Assembly (NCBI GenBank): GCA_022787145.1
Contig: JALFVM010000212.1
Coordinates: 1 to 64,000 of the forward strand
Length of the DNA stretch: 64,000 bases
Direction: 5' to 3'
From: Lachnospiraceae bacterium
GTDB lineage: Bacteria > Bacillota > Clostridia > Lachnospirales > Lachnospiraceae
The position numbers and the translations under genes are program-made. The notes under the pieces were generated by a model. The model made no database searches, was not told where the DNA came from, and saw only the letters and a program-made list of their open reading frames with translations. Of the stretch, positions 9,447-18,229 are shown in pieces. Within the stretch, counting starts at the first letter, position 1, and every line of letters begins with the position of its first letter.

Positions 9447-9883
9447 TAATATTCTTCCTCTTCTTCACCCTCACTGATATCGTTCTTCGGTTTTTCCAGC
9501 CCTTCGATGGTTATATTGTGAGTCTGTGCATAATCCCATAAAGCTGCGTGAATCGCCTCTTCTGCCAGCAAAGAACAGTGTACTTTTACAGGAGGAAGTC
9601 CGTCAAGAGCCTCCATAACCGCCTTATTGGTTACCTGCATCGCTTCCTGAATCGTCTTTCCTTTTACCATCTCTGTCGCCATGCTGCTGGTTGCTACTGC
9701 AGCACCACAACCAAATGTTTTGAATTTACAATCCTGAATCACCTGATTCTCATCAATATCCAGGTAAATTCTCATAATATCACCGCATTTTGCGTTTCCT
9801 ACTGTTCCTACACCGCTGGCATTCTCGATTTCACCAACATTTCTTGGATTCTGAAAATGGTCCATTACTTTATCACTATACAT
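9446..9883 (-). CDS. iscU: IscU/NifU-type Fe-S cluster scaffold protein
   Basis: Holds nascent Fe-S clusters made with the neighbouring cysteine desulfurase. The 145-aa protein has the three conserved Cys in AKCGDIM, FGCGAAVA and VHCSLLAEEA, with the Asp after the first Cys. It has an acidic C-terminal tail (SEGEEEEEY) after the usual end. AGGAGG-like CGGAGG precedes the ATG. It lies 36 bases after iscS and overlaps mnmA by one base. Confidence 0.95.
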   Translation of the reverse strand: MYSDKVMDHFQNPRNVGEIENASGVGTVGNAKCGDIMRIYLDIDENQVIQDCKFKTFGCGAAVATSSMATEMVKGKTIQEAMQVTNKAVMEALDGLPPVKVHCSLLAEEAIHAALWDYAQTHNITIEGLEKPKNDISEGEEEEEY

Positions 9884-9919
9884 CTTTTTTCCTCCGTTTA
9901 AAACTTATTTTTCCAGATT

Positions 9920-11110
9920 TTAGTTATTTTTCTGTTTTTTTACAAAATCTTCATAAAGTGGAGACATATTTCTTAAATGCTCTACAATTTTTTTGATGCG
10001 CTCCACCACAAAATCAACTTCTTCTTTCGTTGTCTCTTCACTGAGAGTCAGACGCAAAGAGCCATGTGCAATCTCATGAGGAAGTCCAATTGCCAGAAGA
10101 ACATGGGACGGATCCAGAGAACCCGACGTGCACGCAGAACCGCTTGATGCACAAATTCCATCCATATCCAGCATAATCAAAAGAGACTCGCCCTCAATGA
10201 ATTGAAAACTGATGTTGACATTGTTTGGAAGGCGTTTTACCGGATCGCCATTGAGACGGGTATACGGAATTTCCGTCGTGATTCTGTTAATCAGATAATC
10301 TCTCAGTTCAACCTCCCGTGCTGTTCTCTCAGCCATTGTTCTTGCCGCTCTCTGTGCAGCCACTCCATATCCGACGATTCCCGGAACATTCTCCGTACCC
10401 GCACGGCGTTTTCTCTCCTGCGCACCGCCGTGAACGAAAGAACGAATCTTTACGCCTTTGCGAATATAGAGGAAGCCGATTCCCTTCGGTCCATTGATTT
10501 TATGGCCGCTGGAGCTTAACATATCAATGTTGTACTCATCCACATTGATCGGCACTTGTCCAAAGGCCTGTACTGCATCTGTGTGGAACAAAATGCCATG
10601 TTCTCTGGCAATCTGTCCAATTTCTTTGATCGGCTGAATCGTTCCAATCTCATTGTTTGCAAACATCACAGAAATCAGAATCGTCTGCGGTGTGATTTCT
10701 TTTTGCAGCTGTTCAAGATCTACCACTCCGTTCTCATCTACATCCAAGTACGTAATTTTTGCTCCGCGTTCTTTCTCCAGATACTCACAAGTGTGCAAAA
10801 TCGCATGATGCTCGATTTTTGTCGTGATGATGTGGTTTCCTTTGTCTTTATACGCTTCAAAAGCTGCTTTTAACGCCCAGTTGTCCGCCTCACTTCCGCC
10901 TGCCGTGAAATAAATCTCATTTGCTTTTGCACCAAGTACATCGGCAATCTTTTCTCTTCCTTCTGTAATTGCCTTTTTGCTTGCGCCTGCCAGCTCGTAA
11001 ATGCTGGATGGATTTCCATAGTATTCACTGAAATACGGAAGCATGGCCTCTACAACTTCCGGTGCCGTTTTTGTCGTAGCCGCATTATCTAAATATATCA
11101 TTTTTTTCAT
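9920..11110 (-). CDS. iscS: cysteine desulfurase
   Basis: PLP enzyme that takes sulfur from cysteine for Fe-S clusters and tRNA thiolation. It starts MKKMIYLDNAATTK, the usual N-terminus. HHAILHTCEYL holds the His over PLP, SSGHKINGPKGIG the PLP lysine, and SSGSACTSGSLDPSHV the mobile catalytic Cys. I chose the ATG at 11110 (396 aa), 14 bases after iscR, because AGGAG lies just upstream. A longer reading to 11203 would overlap iscR and adds a lysine-rich tail foreign to the family. The SSGSACTSG loop matches the NifS-like group. Confidence 0.96.
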   Translation of the reverse strand: MKKMIYLDNAATTKTAPEVVEAMLPYFSEYYGNPSSIYELAGASKKAITEGREKIADVLGAKANEIYFTAGGSEADNWALKAAFEAYKDKGNHIITTKIEHHAILHTCEYLEKERGAKITYLDVDENGVVDLEQLQKEITPQTILISVMFANNEIGTIQPIKEIGQIAREHGILFHTDAVQAFGQVPINVDEYNIDMLSSSGHKINGPKGIGFLYIRKGVKIRSFVHGGAQERKRRAGTENVPGIVGYGVAAQRAARTMAERTAREVELRDYLINRITTEIPYTRLNGDPVKRLPNNVNISFQFIEGESLLIMLDMDGICASSGSACTSGSLDPSHVLLAIGLPHEIAHGSLRLTLSEETTKEEVDFVVERIKKIVEHLRNMSPLYEDFVKKQKNN

Positions 11111-11123
11111 TTCTTTTACACTC

Positions 11124-11600
11124 CTATTTTTTACTTTTTTCACTGCAGCATCCCAGTTTTTGAGAACTGCCTTTTTCCAGAACCAGTTTTTTGCTTTCTT
11201 CAACCAGTTCTTCCAGCATCATCGTATCTACCGTATGCGCAATACTGTCATTTATTTTTTTCCATACAAAACGTGTGACGCAAAGATCTGCACCCTCGCA
11301 GGAAGGTTCCGGATCATTTCCGGCGCAAGTCACAGCATTCAGATCGCCCTCCAGCGCTCTTAACACGTCTCCCACTGAAATCTCACTGGCCGGTAGTGCC
11401 AGACGATATCCTCCGCATGCGCCCCTGGAGCTTGTCACAAGCCCTGCTTTTTTCATTTTAGCCATCAGCTGCTCCAGATAATTATCCGAAATACCCTGTC
11501 TTTTTGCAATGCTCTGTATAGAGACGGCTCCATCCTGACTATGTACAGCCAGATCGATCAATGCCCGAAGCCCATATCTTCCCCTCGTAGACAGTTTCAT
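11124..11600 (-). CDS. iscR: Rrf2-family Fe-S cluster regulator IscR
   Basis: Winged-helix repressor of its own iron-sulfur operon, first gene of iscR-iscS-iscU-mnmA. The protein begins MKLSTRGRYGLRALIDLA, typical of IscR. A helix-turn-helix lies near residues 28-50 (QSIAKRQGISDNYLEQLM), and three Cys around residues 94-109 (TCAGNDPEPSCEGADLC) can hold an Fe-S cluster. I place the start at the ATG at 11600, 11 bases after AAGGAGG; a TTG three codons upstream is too close to that site. 158 aa is normal. Confidence 0.93.
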   Translation of the reverse strand: MKLSTRGRYGLRALIDLAVHSQDGAVSIQSIAKRQGISDNYLEQLMAKMKKAGLVTSSRGACGGYRLALPASEISVGDVLRALEGDLNAVTCAGNDPEPSCEGADLCVTRFVWKKINDSIAHTVDTMMLEELVEESKKLVLEKGSSQKLGCCSEKSKK

Positions 11601-11660
11601 AGTCGCCAAAGCCTCCTTCTCAAGTTTCCAATTCCTAGTTTTTTACTCGGATTTAGAAAT

Positions 11661-11689
11661 AATGTACCACTCCTATTCTGTTCTGTCAA
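11661..11689 (-). promoter_or_regulatory. sigma-A promoter of the isc operon
   Basis: On the - strand a perfect -35 TTGACA (11684-11689) and -10 TACATT (11661-11666) are 17 bases apart. A partial dyad (ACTCTTGAC and GAATAGGAGT, 11669-11694) overlaps the -35 and spacer, where IscR could bind to repress its own operon. Confidence 0.7.
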
Positions 11690-11738
11690 GAGTATTTGCA
11701 GAATATATTAAACAAAACACAATTTTGGGAGTATCTTT

Positions 11739-13049
11739 ATGGAACATCAACATCCTGTCCTCTGGGGCACAATCATTTTAACCGCCTCAGGCATTGCCAG
11801 CCGATGTATGGGATTCTTCTATAGAATATTCCTCTCTCACACAATTGGTGCAGAAGGAATCGGAATCTATCAGCTTATTTTTCCAGTCTATACGTTCTGC
11901 TTTGCTCTCTGCGTATTTGGCATTCAGACAGCCATCTCCCGTCTTATGGCTTCCGCTCTGGCAAAAAACCAGGAATCACACGCAGACTGCATTTTTCTTA
12001 TCGGAACGTTTATGGCACTGGCCTTGTCTTTCTGCGCCGGCATCACAGTCCACACGTTTGCCGACTGGATTGGCACTGTGTTTCTTCAGGAGACACGCAC
12101 GATTCCACTTTTGAAATTACTTTCTTTTTCCATTCCGTTCGGCGTCTTTCACTCCTGCACAAGCGCTTATTATTATGCCCGCAAAAAAGCAGAAATACCC
12201 GCGTTTCTTCAGCTTTTGGAACAGGCAGTCCGCATTGTCTCTTCCTTTCTCGTCTACTATATTCTCCTGTCCAGACAAACAGAGCCCTCGGCATGGATTG
12301 CAGCAGCAGGAGTTCTGGCAGGGGAAATCACATCTGCCGCAGTCTGTCTGATGCTTCTTTCCTTGCGAAAATTGCATCCTTCTGCTTCGGTTTCTTTTTT
12401 TCAGACCGGCAGAGATATTTTTTTACTTTCCCTTCCACTGACCTGCAACCGCGTGCTTCTTACTCTGCTGACCAGCATGGAAAATATCCTGATTCCCATC
12501 CGCCTGCGCCTGTTTGGTCTTACCGGCACCCAGGCTCTGAGTCTGTTTGGAATTCTCACAGGCATGGCGATGCCTCTTTTGTTTTTTCCATCTGCAATCA
12601 CAAACTCCATGTCTGTCATGCTGCTTCCGTCTGTCGCACAAAAACAGGCTCTCGGTGAAAACAAAAACATCGCCAGCACGATCAAAATGACGGTGAAAAG
12701 CTGTCTTCTCCTTGGCATCTTTTGTTTTGTGCTGTTCTTTTGTTTTGGACGCTATCTTGGAGTATTCCTGTTTCAAAACGAAACTGCCGGAGCTTTTCTC
12801 CGTACGTTTTCCTTTATCTGTCCCTTTTTTTATCTAAATCATACGCTGATGAGCATTCTCAACGGACTCGGAAAAACACTGCGCTCTTTTCTTCACAACC
12901 TACTGGCAGTTCTGATCCGGATCGGCTTCACCTTTTTCTTCATTCCTCTTTACGGGATCAAAGGCTATCTCTGGGGAATTCTCCTTGGCGAACTGCTGAC
13001 TACGCTCCTGAATCTTGTGGCTCTTCGTCCAACTGCAATCCACCAATAA
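11739..13049 (+). CDS. SpoVB/MurJ-like flippase of the MOP superfamily
   Basis: A 436-aa polytopic membrane protein with about 12 hydrophobic segments. The N-terminal signature ASRCMGFFYRIFLS...GAEGIGIYQLIFPVY is typical of stage V sporulation protein B and related lipid-linked oligosaccharide flippases. SpoVB proteins move peptidoglycan precursors during spore cortex formation and are usually about 500 aa with 14 segments, so this one is somewhat short. GGGAG lies 7 bases before the ATG. It is divergent from iscR. The role in sporulation is inferred from family only. Confidence 0.8.
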   Translation: MEHQHPVLWGTIILTASGIASRCMGFFYRIFLSHTIGAEGIGIYQLIFPVYTFCFALCVFGIQTAISRLMASALAKNQESHADCIFLIGTFMALALSFCAGITVHTFADWIGTVFLQETRTIPLLKLLSFSIPFGVFHSCTSAYYYARKKAEIPAFLQLLEQAVRIVSSFLVYYILLSRQTEPSAWIAAAGVLAGEITSAAVCLMLLSLRKLHPSASVSFFQTGRDIFLLSLPLTCNRVLLTLLTSMENILIPIRLRLFGLTGTQALSLFGILTGMAMPLLFFPSAITNSMSVMLLPSVAQKQALGENKNIASTIKMTVKSCLLLGIFCFVLFFCFGRYLGVFLFQNETAGAFLRTFSFICPFFYLNHTLMSILNGLGKTLRSFLHNLLAVLIRIGFTFFFIPLYGIKGYLWGILLGELLTTLLNLVALRPTAIHQ

Positions 13050-13149
13050 AAAAGAGGACTTTCCTTCCCACAACAAGCTATGAGGTTTTCACCATTGTTT
13101 TATAACCATTATGTAAAATGTATCTGATAAAATACAAAAGATTTTTCTG

Positions 13150-13178
13150 TCGACTTTTCAGAAAAAATATAGTACAAT
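13150..13178 (+). promoter_or_regulatory. predicted sigma-A promoter of the DAHP synthase gene
   Basis: TCGACT (13150-13155) and TACAAT (13173-13178) are 17 bases apart. The start of transcription would be near 13185, giving a leader of about 43 bases ending in GAAGGAGA before the ATG. Confidence 0.5.
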
Positions 13179-13227
13179 ATCCAAATATCCATATATATTT
13201 ACCAAAGTACGAAGGAGAAAAACAATC

Positions 13228-14259
13228 ATGGGATTTGAATTTATCAAAAAACTGCCGACACCGGCCGAAATTAAAACCCAGTATCCCGTCTCTGATGAAA
13301 TTTTAAAAATAAAGGAACAACGTGATGCTGAAATCAAAGATGTCTTTACAGGAAAATCTGACAAATTCCTGGCAATCATCGGTCCATGTTCTGCTGACAA
13401 CGAAGATTCTGTTTTGGATTATCTGGAAAGACTCGCAAAAGTGCAGGAAGAAATCAAAGACAAGGTTTTAATCATTCCACGCGTATATACCAACAAACCA
13501 CGTACAACAGGCCAGGGGTACAAAGGTATGGTGCACCAGCCGGATCCTGAGAAAAAGCCAGATATGCTGGCAGGAATTATCGCAATCCGAAAGATGCACA
13601 TTCACGCAATTGAAGCGAGTGGCATGACATGTGCGGATGAAATGCTTTATCCGGAAAATTATCGTTACTTATCCGACCTTTTATCCTACGTTGCCATCGG
13701 TGCACGTTCTGTAGAAGATCAGCAGCATCGTCTGACCGCCAGCGGTATGGATATTCCGGCCGGAATGAAAAATCCTACCAGCGGTGACTTCAGCGTGATG
13801 CTTAACTCCGTAATCGCAGCTCAGGGAAACCATGACTTTATTTATCGCGGATGGGAAGTACAGACAAGCGGAAATCCGCTGACCCATACCATCCTCCGCG
13901 GTGCTGTAAACAAACACGGAGAAGCAATTCCAAATTACCATTACGAAGATATCCAGCTTCTCATGGAAAAATACGCTGAGAAAGATCTGCAAAATCCTGC
14001 AACAATCGTGGATGCAAACCACTCCAATTCCAATAAGCAGTATAAACAGCAGATTCGAATCACAAAAGAAGTTCTGCACAGCCGCAGAGTAGATCCTGCC
14101 ATCCATGACTTTGTCAAAGGTGTCATGATCGAAAGCTATATCGAAGAAGGCAACCAGAAAATCTGCCCGAATCATATCTACGGAAAATCCATTACAGACC
14201 CATGCCTTGGCTGGGAGGATTCCGAACGACTTCTTAAAACAATTGCAGAAGAATGCTAA
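13228..14259 (+). CDS. aroF: 3-deoxy-7-phosphoheptulonate synthase (DAHP synthase, AroF/G/H type)
   Basis: Condenses PEP and erythrose-4-phosphate, the first step to chorismate and aromatic amino acids. The 343-aa length fits type I alpha enzymes. Visible motifs are AIIGPCSADN near residue 52, VYTNKPRTTGQGYKGM, GARSVEDQQHRLTASG and the metal-binding DANHSNS near the end. A well-placed GAAGGAG precedes the ATG. It stands alone with its own promoter and a strong terminator; the feedback amino acid (Phe, Tyr or Trp) cannot be read with confidence. Confidence 0.95.
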   Translation: MGFEFIKKLPTPAEIKTQYPVSDEILKIKEQRDAEIKDVFTGKSDKFLAIIGPCSADNEDSVLDYLERLAKVQEEIKDKVLIIPRVYTNKPRTTGQGYKGMVHQPDPEKKPDMLAGIIAIRKMHIHAIEASGMTCADEMLYPENYRYLSDLLSYVAIGARSVEDQQHRLTASGMDIPAGMKNPTSGDFSVMLNSVIAAQGNHDFIYRGWEVQTSGNPLTHTILRGAVNKHGEAIPNYHYEDIQLLMEKYAEKDLQNPATIVDANHSNSNKQYKQQIRITKEVLHSRRVDPAIHDFVKGVMIESYIEEGNQKICPNHIYGKSITDPCLGWEDSERLLKTIAEEC

Positions 14260-14265
14260 AATGAT

Positions 14266-14307
14266 AGCGATACAGAATTTGCATCACAAATTCTGTATCG
14301 CTTTTTT
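14266..14307 (+). terminator. strong intrinsic terminator after the DAHP synthase gene
   Basis: AGCGATACAGAATTTG (14266-14281) and CAAATTCTGTATCGCT (14287-14302) are perfect 16-bp arms around a 5-base loop, followed by TTTTTT. The last bases overlap the stop codon of the recombinase gene coming from the other side. Confidence 0.9.
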
Positions 14308-15190
14308 AATGTCTTGGATGCGCATTCATATACACATCTCTTATTTTGTTCACATTCAGATTCAGATACATCTGCGTCGTGGAGACATCTGAATGTCCGA
14401 GCATTTCCTGCACGCTCTTCACATCTGCACCGTTTTGAATCAGATGTGCAGCAAAGGAATGACGCAGCGTATGCGGTGTAATATCCCTCGTAATTCCAGC
14501 CTGTCTGGCATAGGTTTTGAGAACCTTCCAAAACCCCTGCCTGCTCATCGGTCTGCCGGAACAATTTGTAAACAATTCTTCTACCTGCCGTTCTCTCACA
14601 AAAGATTCTCTGGCTTTACTCAGATATTCCTGCAGAGCATCCTGGCAGATTCTTCCAAAAGGAATGATGCGTTCCCGTTCACCGTCACAGCAAGTAACGT
14701 AACCAAGACTCAAATTCACATCCTCTGCCCTCAAACGAATCAGCTCACTGACTCTCATTCCAGTCGCATACAGAAGCTCGATCATGGCTCTGTCACGCAT
14801 CCCCTTTGCCGTGTGAACATCAGGCTGTTGAAGCAGAACTTCCACTTCTTCAACAGAAAGAATCTCCGGCATTTTTTTCTCGATCTTAGGTGCCTTCAAA
14901 TGTTCCGAGGGATCTTCATCAATCACACGATTCTTATACAGAAACCGAAAAAACGCTCTGACTGAAGCAACATTTCTGGAAATTGAGGCCGGTGCCAATC
15001 TGGAATTTTCCAAATACAGAACATAAGAATTCAGAAGCAGCGGACTGACCTGGTCTTCTCGCTCTACTCCCTGCTGTGTCAGAAACTCTTCCATTTTTTT
15101 CAAATCCCGTTTATAAGAGACCTCCGTATTCTGAGAAGTCTTTTTTTCTCTATGTAAATAATCAATAAATTCCTGAATCGCTATCTTCAT
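14306..15190 (-). CDS. xerD: site-specific tyrosine recombinase, XerD-like
   Basis: A 294-aa recombinase of the Xer group, which resolves chromosome dimers at dif sites. The N-terminal SAM-like DNA-binding domain is at about residues 1-85. Catalytic residues are visible in ATGMRVSELIRL (Arg), HTLRHSFAAHLI (His and Arg), LGHSDVSTTQMY (His and the nucleophile Tyr). No phage genes surround it, and it is next to a spoIIM-like gene, as xerD often is in spore formers. That context favours a housekeeping XerD over a phage integrase. The ribosome site is weak (AGGA). Confidence 0.88.
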   Translation of the reverse strand: MKIAIQEFIDYLHREKKTSQNTEVSYKRDLKKMEEFLTQQGVEREDQVSPLLLNSYVLYLENSRLAPASISRNVASVRAFFRFLYKNRVIDEDPSEHLKAPKIEKKMPEILSVEEVEVLLQQPDVHTAKGMRDRAMIELLYATGMRVSELIRLRAEDVNLSLGYVTCCDGERERIIPFGRICQDALQEYLSKARESFVRERQVEELFTNCSGRPMSRQGFWKVLKTYARQAGITRDITPHTLRHSFAAHLIQNGADVKSVQEMLGHSDVSTTQMYLNLNVNKIRDVYMNAHPRH

Positions 15191-15246
15191 GTATTTTACG
15201 TCCTGTTCTGTATATTTTTTTGAACAATTTGCTTTCCAATACTCGT

Positions 15247-15275
15247 ATTATACGCAGAAATCGACATAAAATCAA
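15247..15275 (-). promoter_or_regulatory. predicted sigma-A promoter of the xerD-like gene
   Basis: On the - strand TTGATT (15270-15275) and a perfect TATAAT (15247-15252) are 17 bases apart, leaving about 50 bases of leader. Confidence 0.6.
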
Positions 15276-15380
15276 ACACGTTTTTTTCCAAAAATCAACC
15301 GTTTTTTTCAATCTTTACAGACAGCAACAAGTTCTTGTACACGATGCAATCTCATCCTACCATATGTGGTGAAAAAGAGA

Positions 15381-15956
15381 TTAAAAAAATTTTAAATACT
15401 TTAAAAGGAACTTCAAAAGCATCGGATTCACATAACTTTCAAGAGCCATAGCTGCTATAGATATCGCCCAAAAAATCCCCACTGTCACCAGATAATCTCT
15501 GTACTCTTTCGCAGTAATATGCTTTCTTTTCCAGCAATTCAAAGACATCGAAAAGCAGGCTCCAAAAAAAAGCAGAAACACTGGTATATAAAACAGATAC
15601 TGCGGAAGCAAAAGCCCAAGTCCAAGCAAAAATCCGCGAACTCCACCGAGTTTTAACATAGCAGACAAAATCGCCCCGATAAATCCTCCCAAAACGGCTG
15701 CTCCCACAATCCCTTCCGCCACTCCAAACACAGACACACCCAAAAAAGCCATCAGCAAAAGCAGGCTTCCTTTCTTTTCAAGGAGGTACAAAAACAGACC
15801 GCGGCTGTCAACAGAATCAGACAGGCACCGCTCCAGAAGCATCAGATCAGACAGGCCATTGATTTTCCACGCTGTCTTTTCAAACAGATTCGGCAGGACT
15901 GCTCCCACCAAAAGCCCTGCCACGAATGCAAGCAATACTGGCTGTATCTTTTTCAT
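15381..15956 (-). CDS. spoIIM: stage II sporulation protein M-like membrane protein
   Basis: A 191-aa protein with about five hydrophobic segments. SpoIIM works with SpoIID and SpoIIP in septal peptidoglycan thinning and engulfment during sporulation. The N-terminal membrane anchor, a middle region rich in GG and LGL segments, and the C-terminal ALESYVNP followed by a hydrophobic end fit that family. AAGGGTG precedes the ATG. It lies directly upstream of the xerD-like gene, an arrangement known from spore formers. Overall identity is by pattern and context, so moderate certainty. Confidence 0.75.
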   Translation of the reverse strand: MKKIQPVLLAFVAGLLVGAVLPNLFEKTAWKINGLSDLMLLERCLSDSVDSRGLFLYLLEKKGSLLLLMAFLGVSVFGVAEGIVGAAVLGGFIGAILSAMLKLGGVRGFLLGLGLLLPQYLFYIPVFLLFFGACFSMSLNCWKRKHITAKEYRDYLVTVGIFWAISIAAMALESYVNPMLLKFLLKYLKFF

Positions 15957-15994
15957 TGCATCACCCTTATCAGTTTATGGAACGGTCAAAAAGA

Positions 15995-16837
15995 TTATTC
16001 CTGTGTTCCGTCTTTTGTCCGATACTGCGTCGGCGTCACGTGAAAAACTTTTTTAAATGCTTTGGAAAAATAAAGGTTATTTTCAAACCCGACCGAATGT
16101 GAAATCGCTGTCACTGATAAATCTGTTTCCTTTAACAGCTGACATGCCTGTCTAAGACGGCAGTTTGTGAGATATTCCTTTGGTGATGTTCCAAGATTTT
16201 TCTGAAAAAGCCGAAACAGGTGGCTTCTGCTCACGCCGGTGTAAGCAGCAATTTCCTCCACCGTAATCGGATAGGAATAGCGCTCCGAAACATACTGCAC
16301 GGCCTTTTCCACATAAGCCATCTGGTGATTTTTCTGTTCCTGTGCGCAATGCGACTCCTCCATGAGCATAGCAAGCAAGGTATATAACGCCCCTGTCATT
16401 GCCACAATATTTTCAAATGAATTTCCCTTTGCTTTATAGATATTCATAATCCTCTTTTCGATTTTCCGGCTGATCGCCGCCTGTTCCAGAATCGGTTTCT
16501 CACGGCTAAAATCCGTATTTCTCAGAATGGAAACGGCATCGTTTCCTGCAAATCCCACCCAGGCATACTCCCAGGGCTGATTCTGATCTGCCCAGTAGCG
16601 GATCTCTGTTCCGGGATAAACAAGAAAGCTGTCTCCCGCCTTCAGCTCATAAATACGGCCATGCACCGCGTAATATCCGCAGCCGCAAATAACATGATGA
16701 ATCAGATAATGATCCCGAATTCCAGGTCCCCACTGATAATTAGGCTCACATTTCTGATATCCCACATTATACACACACAGCGAACTGAGCAATTTTTCCT
16801 GCACTTTATAAGAATATTTATATGTCTCCTGTTTCAT
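15995..16837 (-). CDS. AraC-family transcriptional regulator, probably of the gal operon
   Basis: A 280-aa regulator with an N-terminal cupin-like sugar-binding half (about residues 25-110, including AGDSFLVYPGTEIRYWADQ and EYAWVGFAG). The C-terminal double helix-turn-helix (about 180-275) has IAAYTGVSRSHLFRLFQK and the signature SHSVGFENNLYFSKAFKKVFHVTPTQYR. I chose the ATG at 16837 with GAGGTG just upstream; a longer reading to 17005 lacks a ribosome site and overlaps the galK promoter. It is divergent from galK-galE-galT, so activation of that operon by galactose or a derivative is a reasonable inference. Confidence 0.88.
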   Translation of the reverse strand: MKQETYKYSYKVQEKLLSSLCVYNVGYQKCEPNYQWGPGIRDHYLIHHVICGCGYYAVHGRIYELKAGDSFLVYPGTEIRYWADQNQPWEYAWVGFAGNDAVSILRNTDFSREKPILEQAAISRKIEKRIMNIYKAKGNSFENIVAMTGALYTLLAMLMEESHCAQEQKNHQMAYVEKAVQYVSERYSYPITVEEIAAYTGVSRSHLFRLFQKNLGTSPKEYLTNCRLRQACQLLKETDLSVTAISHSVGFENNLYFSKAFKKVFHVTPTQYRTKDGTQE

Positions 16838-16856
16838 TTTTTTCACCTCTTTTTTG

Positions 16857-16885
16857 ATTATAAACTCTGTTTTTTCTTTATGCAA
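16857..16885 (-). promoter_or_regulatory. predicted promoter of the araC-type regulator gene
   Basis: On the - strand TTGCAT (16880-16885) and TATAAT (16857-16862) are 17 bases apart. The predicted start leaves only about 13 bases of leader, just enough for the GAGGTG ribosome site, which supports the ATG at 16837. Confidence 0.6.
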
Positions 16886-16922
16886 CATTTTTACATATAC
16901 ATGCACGTATTTTTTATTGTTT

Positions 16923-16950
16923 TTGCTAAGGATTTCAGGCATACTATAAT
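16923..16950 (+). promoter_or_regulatory. predicted promoter of galK-galE-galT
   Basis: TTGCTA (16923-16928) and a perfect TATAAT (16945-16950) are 16 bases apart. The weak -35 and short spacer fit a promoter that needs an activator such as the divergent AraC-type protein. The two promoters are about 40 bases apart. Confidence 0.55.
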
Positions 16951-17004
16951 CACAGAAAACAATACGGCAAGAACAAAAAAAAACAACAGAAAGGTGATAA
17001 TACA

Positions 17005-18174
17005 ATGATGAAAAATGAAACTCTTTCCAAATTCAAAGAGCTGTTCGGAGAGGACGGCGACATCCGCTGCTACTTTTCTCCGGGGCGTGTAAACCTGATT
17101 GGCGAACACACCGACTATAATGGAGGTCACGTATTTCCATGTGCCCTGACCCTTGGAACTTATGGCGTTGCAAGAAAACGCCAGGATCGCACCATCCGCT
17201 TCTTCTCCCAGAATTTCCCAAAAGCCGGTGTGATTGAAACCAGCCTCGACGATCTGGCATACAACAAAGAGGCCGGTTGGACAAACTATCCAAAAGGCGT
17301 GGCATGGGCCTTCTCTGAAAAGGGGCAGCCAATTGACAGCGGATTCGACCTTGTCATCAACGGCAACATTCCAAACGGTTCCGGACTTTCCTCCTCTGCT
17401 TCTCTGGAGGTACTGATGGGAATCATCCTCAATGACCTGTTTGAGAAAGACTTTTCCATGATTGATCTGGCATGCATCGGACAGTTCTCCGAGAACAATT
17501 TCAACGGTATGAACTGCGGTATCATGGATCAGTTTGCCGTAGCCATGGGCAAAAAAGACTGTGCAATTTTCCTTGACACCAGTGATCTGAGCTATGAATA
17601 CGCATCGGTAAAACTTCCGGATGCAAAAATTGTCATCACGAACAGCAAGGTAAAACACAGTCTGGTTGATTCTGCTTACAATCAAAGAAGAAGTGAATGC
17701 GAAACTGCACTCAAAGAACTTCAGTCTGTCGTTTCCATTCAGGGACTTGGCGATTTAACAGAAGAAGAATTTGAAGCACATAAAGATGCCATCAAAGATC
17801 CGATACGCCAACTTCGTGCAAAACACGCCGTATACGAAAATCAGCGTACCATCAAGGCAGTTGCAGCCCTCAAATCCAACGATATTGAAACATTTGGACA
17901 GTTGATGAATGCTTCTCATGTTTCCCTGCGCGACGATTATGAAGTTTCCTGTGAGGAAATTGATGTACTGGTTGATCTGGCATGGAACGTACCGGGAGTC
18001 ATTGGTTCCCGTATCACCGGAGGCGGATTCGGCGGCTGTACCGTAAGCATCGTAAAAAATGACTCTATCGATTCCTTTATCGAGACAGTCGGTGAAGGTT
18101 ACAAACAGCAAACTGGACACGAAGCAGAATTCTATGTGGTAGAAATCGGAGACGGCGCATCCAAACTTGCATAA
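17005..18174 (+). CDS. galK: galactokinase
   Basis: Phosphorylates galactose with ATP, first step of the Leloir pathway. The 389-aa GHMP kinase has the galactose signature GRVNLIGEHTDYNGGHVFP near residue 27. NIPNGSGLSSSASLEV is the ATP-binding loop, and GSRITGGGFGGCTVS is the C-terminal GHMP motif. AAGGTG lies 8 bases before the first of two ATGs. It is first in the operon galK-galE-galT and divergent from an AraC regulator. Confidence 0.97.
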   Translation: MMKNETLSKFKELFGEDGDIRCYFSPGRVNLIGEHTDYNGGHVFPCALTLGTYGVARKRQDRTIRFFSQNFPKAGVIETSLDDLAYNKEAGWTNYPKGVAWAFSEKGQPIDSGFDLVINGNIPNGSGLSSSASLEVLMGIILNDLFEKDFSMIDLACIGQFSENNFNGMNCGIMDQFAVAMGKKDCAIFLDTSDLSYEYASVKLPDAKIVITNSKVKHSLVDSAYNQRRSECETALKELQSVVSIQGLGDLTEEEFEAHKDAIKDPIRQLRAKHAVYENQRTIKAVAALKSNDIETFGQLMNASHVSLRDDYEVSCEEIDVLVDLAWNVPGVIGSRITGGGFGGCTVSIVKNDSIDSFIETVGEGYKQQTGHEAEFYVVEIGDGASKLA

Positions 18175-18229
18175 AAATTATCGAAACTTGTATAAAAATC
18201 CAAACAAAAAGAAAAAGGAGTATGTTATT

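Noticed and set aside
11110..11203. A 31-codon N-terminal extension of the cysteine desulfurase
   Set aside because: It overlaps the end of iscR, is lysine-rich and unlike the family, and AGGAG is in front of the ATG at 11110.
14306..15190. The tyrosine recombinase as a phage or island integrase
   Set aside because: No phage genes, tRNA target or direct repeats are nearby, and it lies beside a spoIIM-like gene as housekeeping xerD does.
16837..17005. A 56-codon N-terminal extension of the AraC-type regulator
   Set aside because: It would run through both divergent promoters and has no ribosome site; the ATG at 16837 has GAGGTG.
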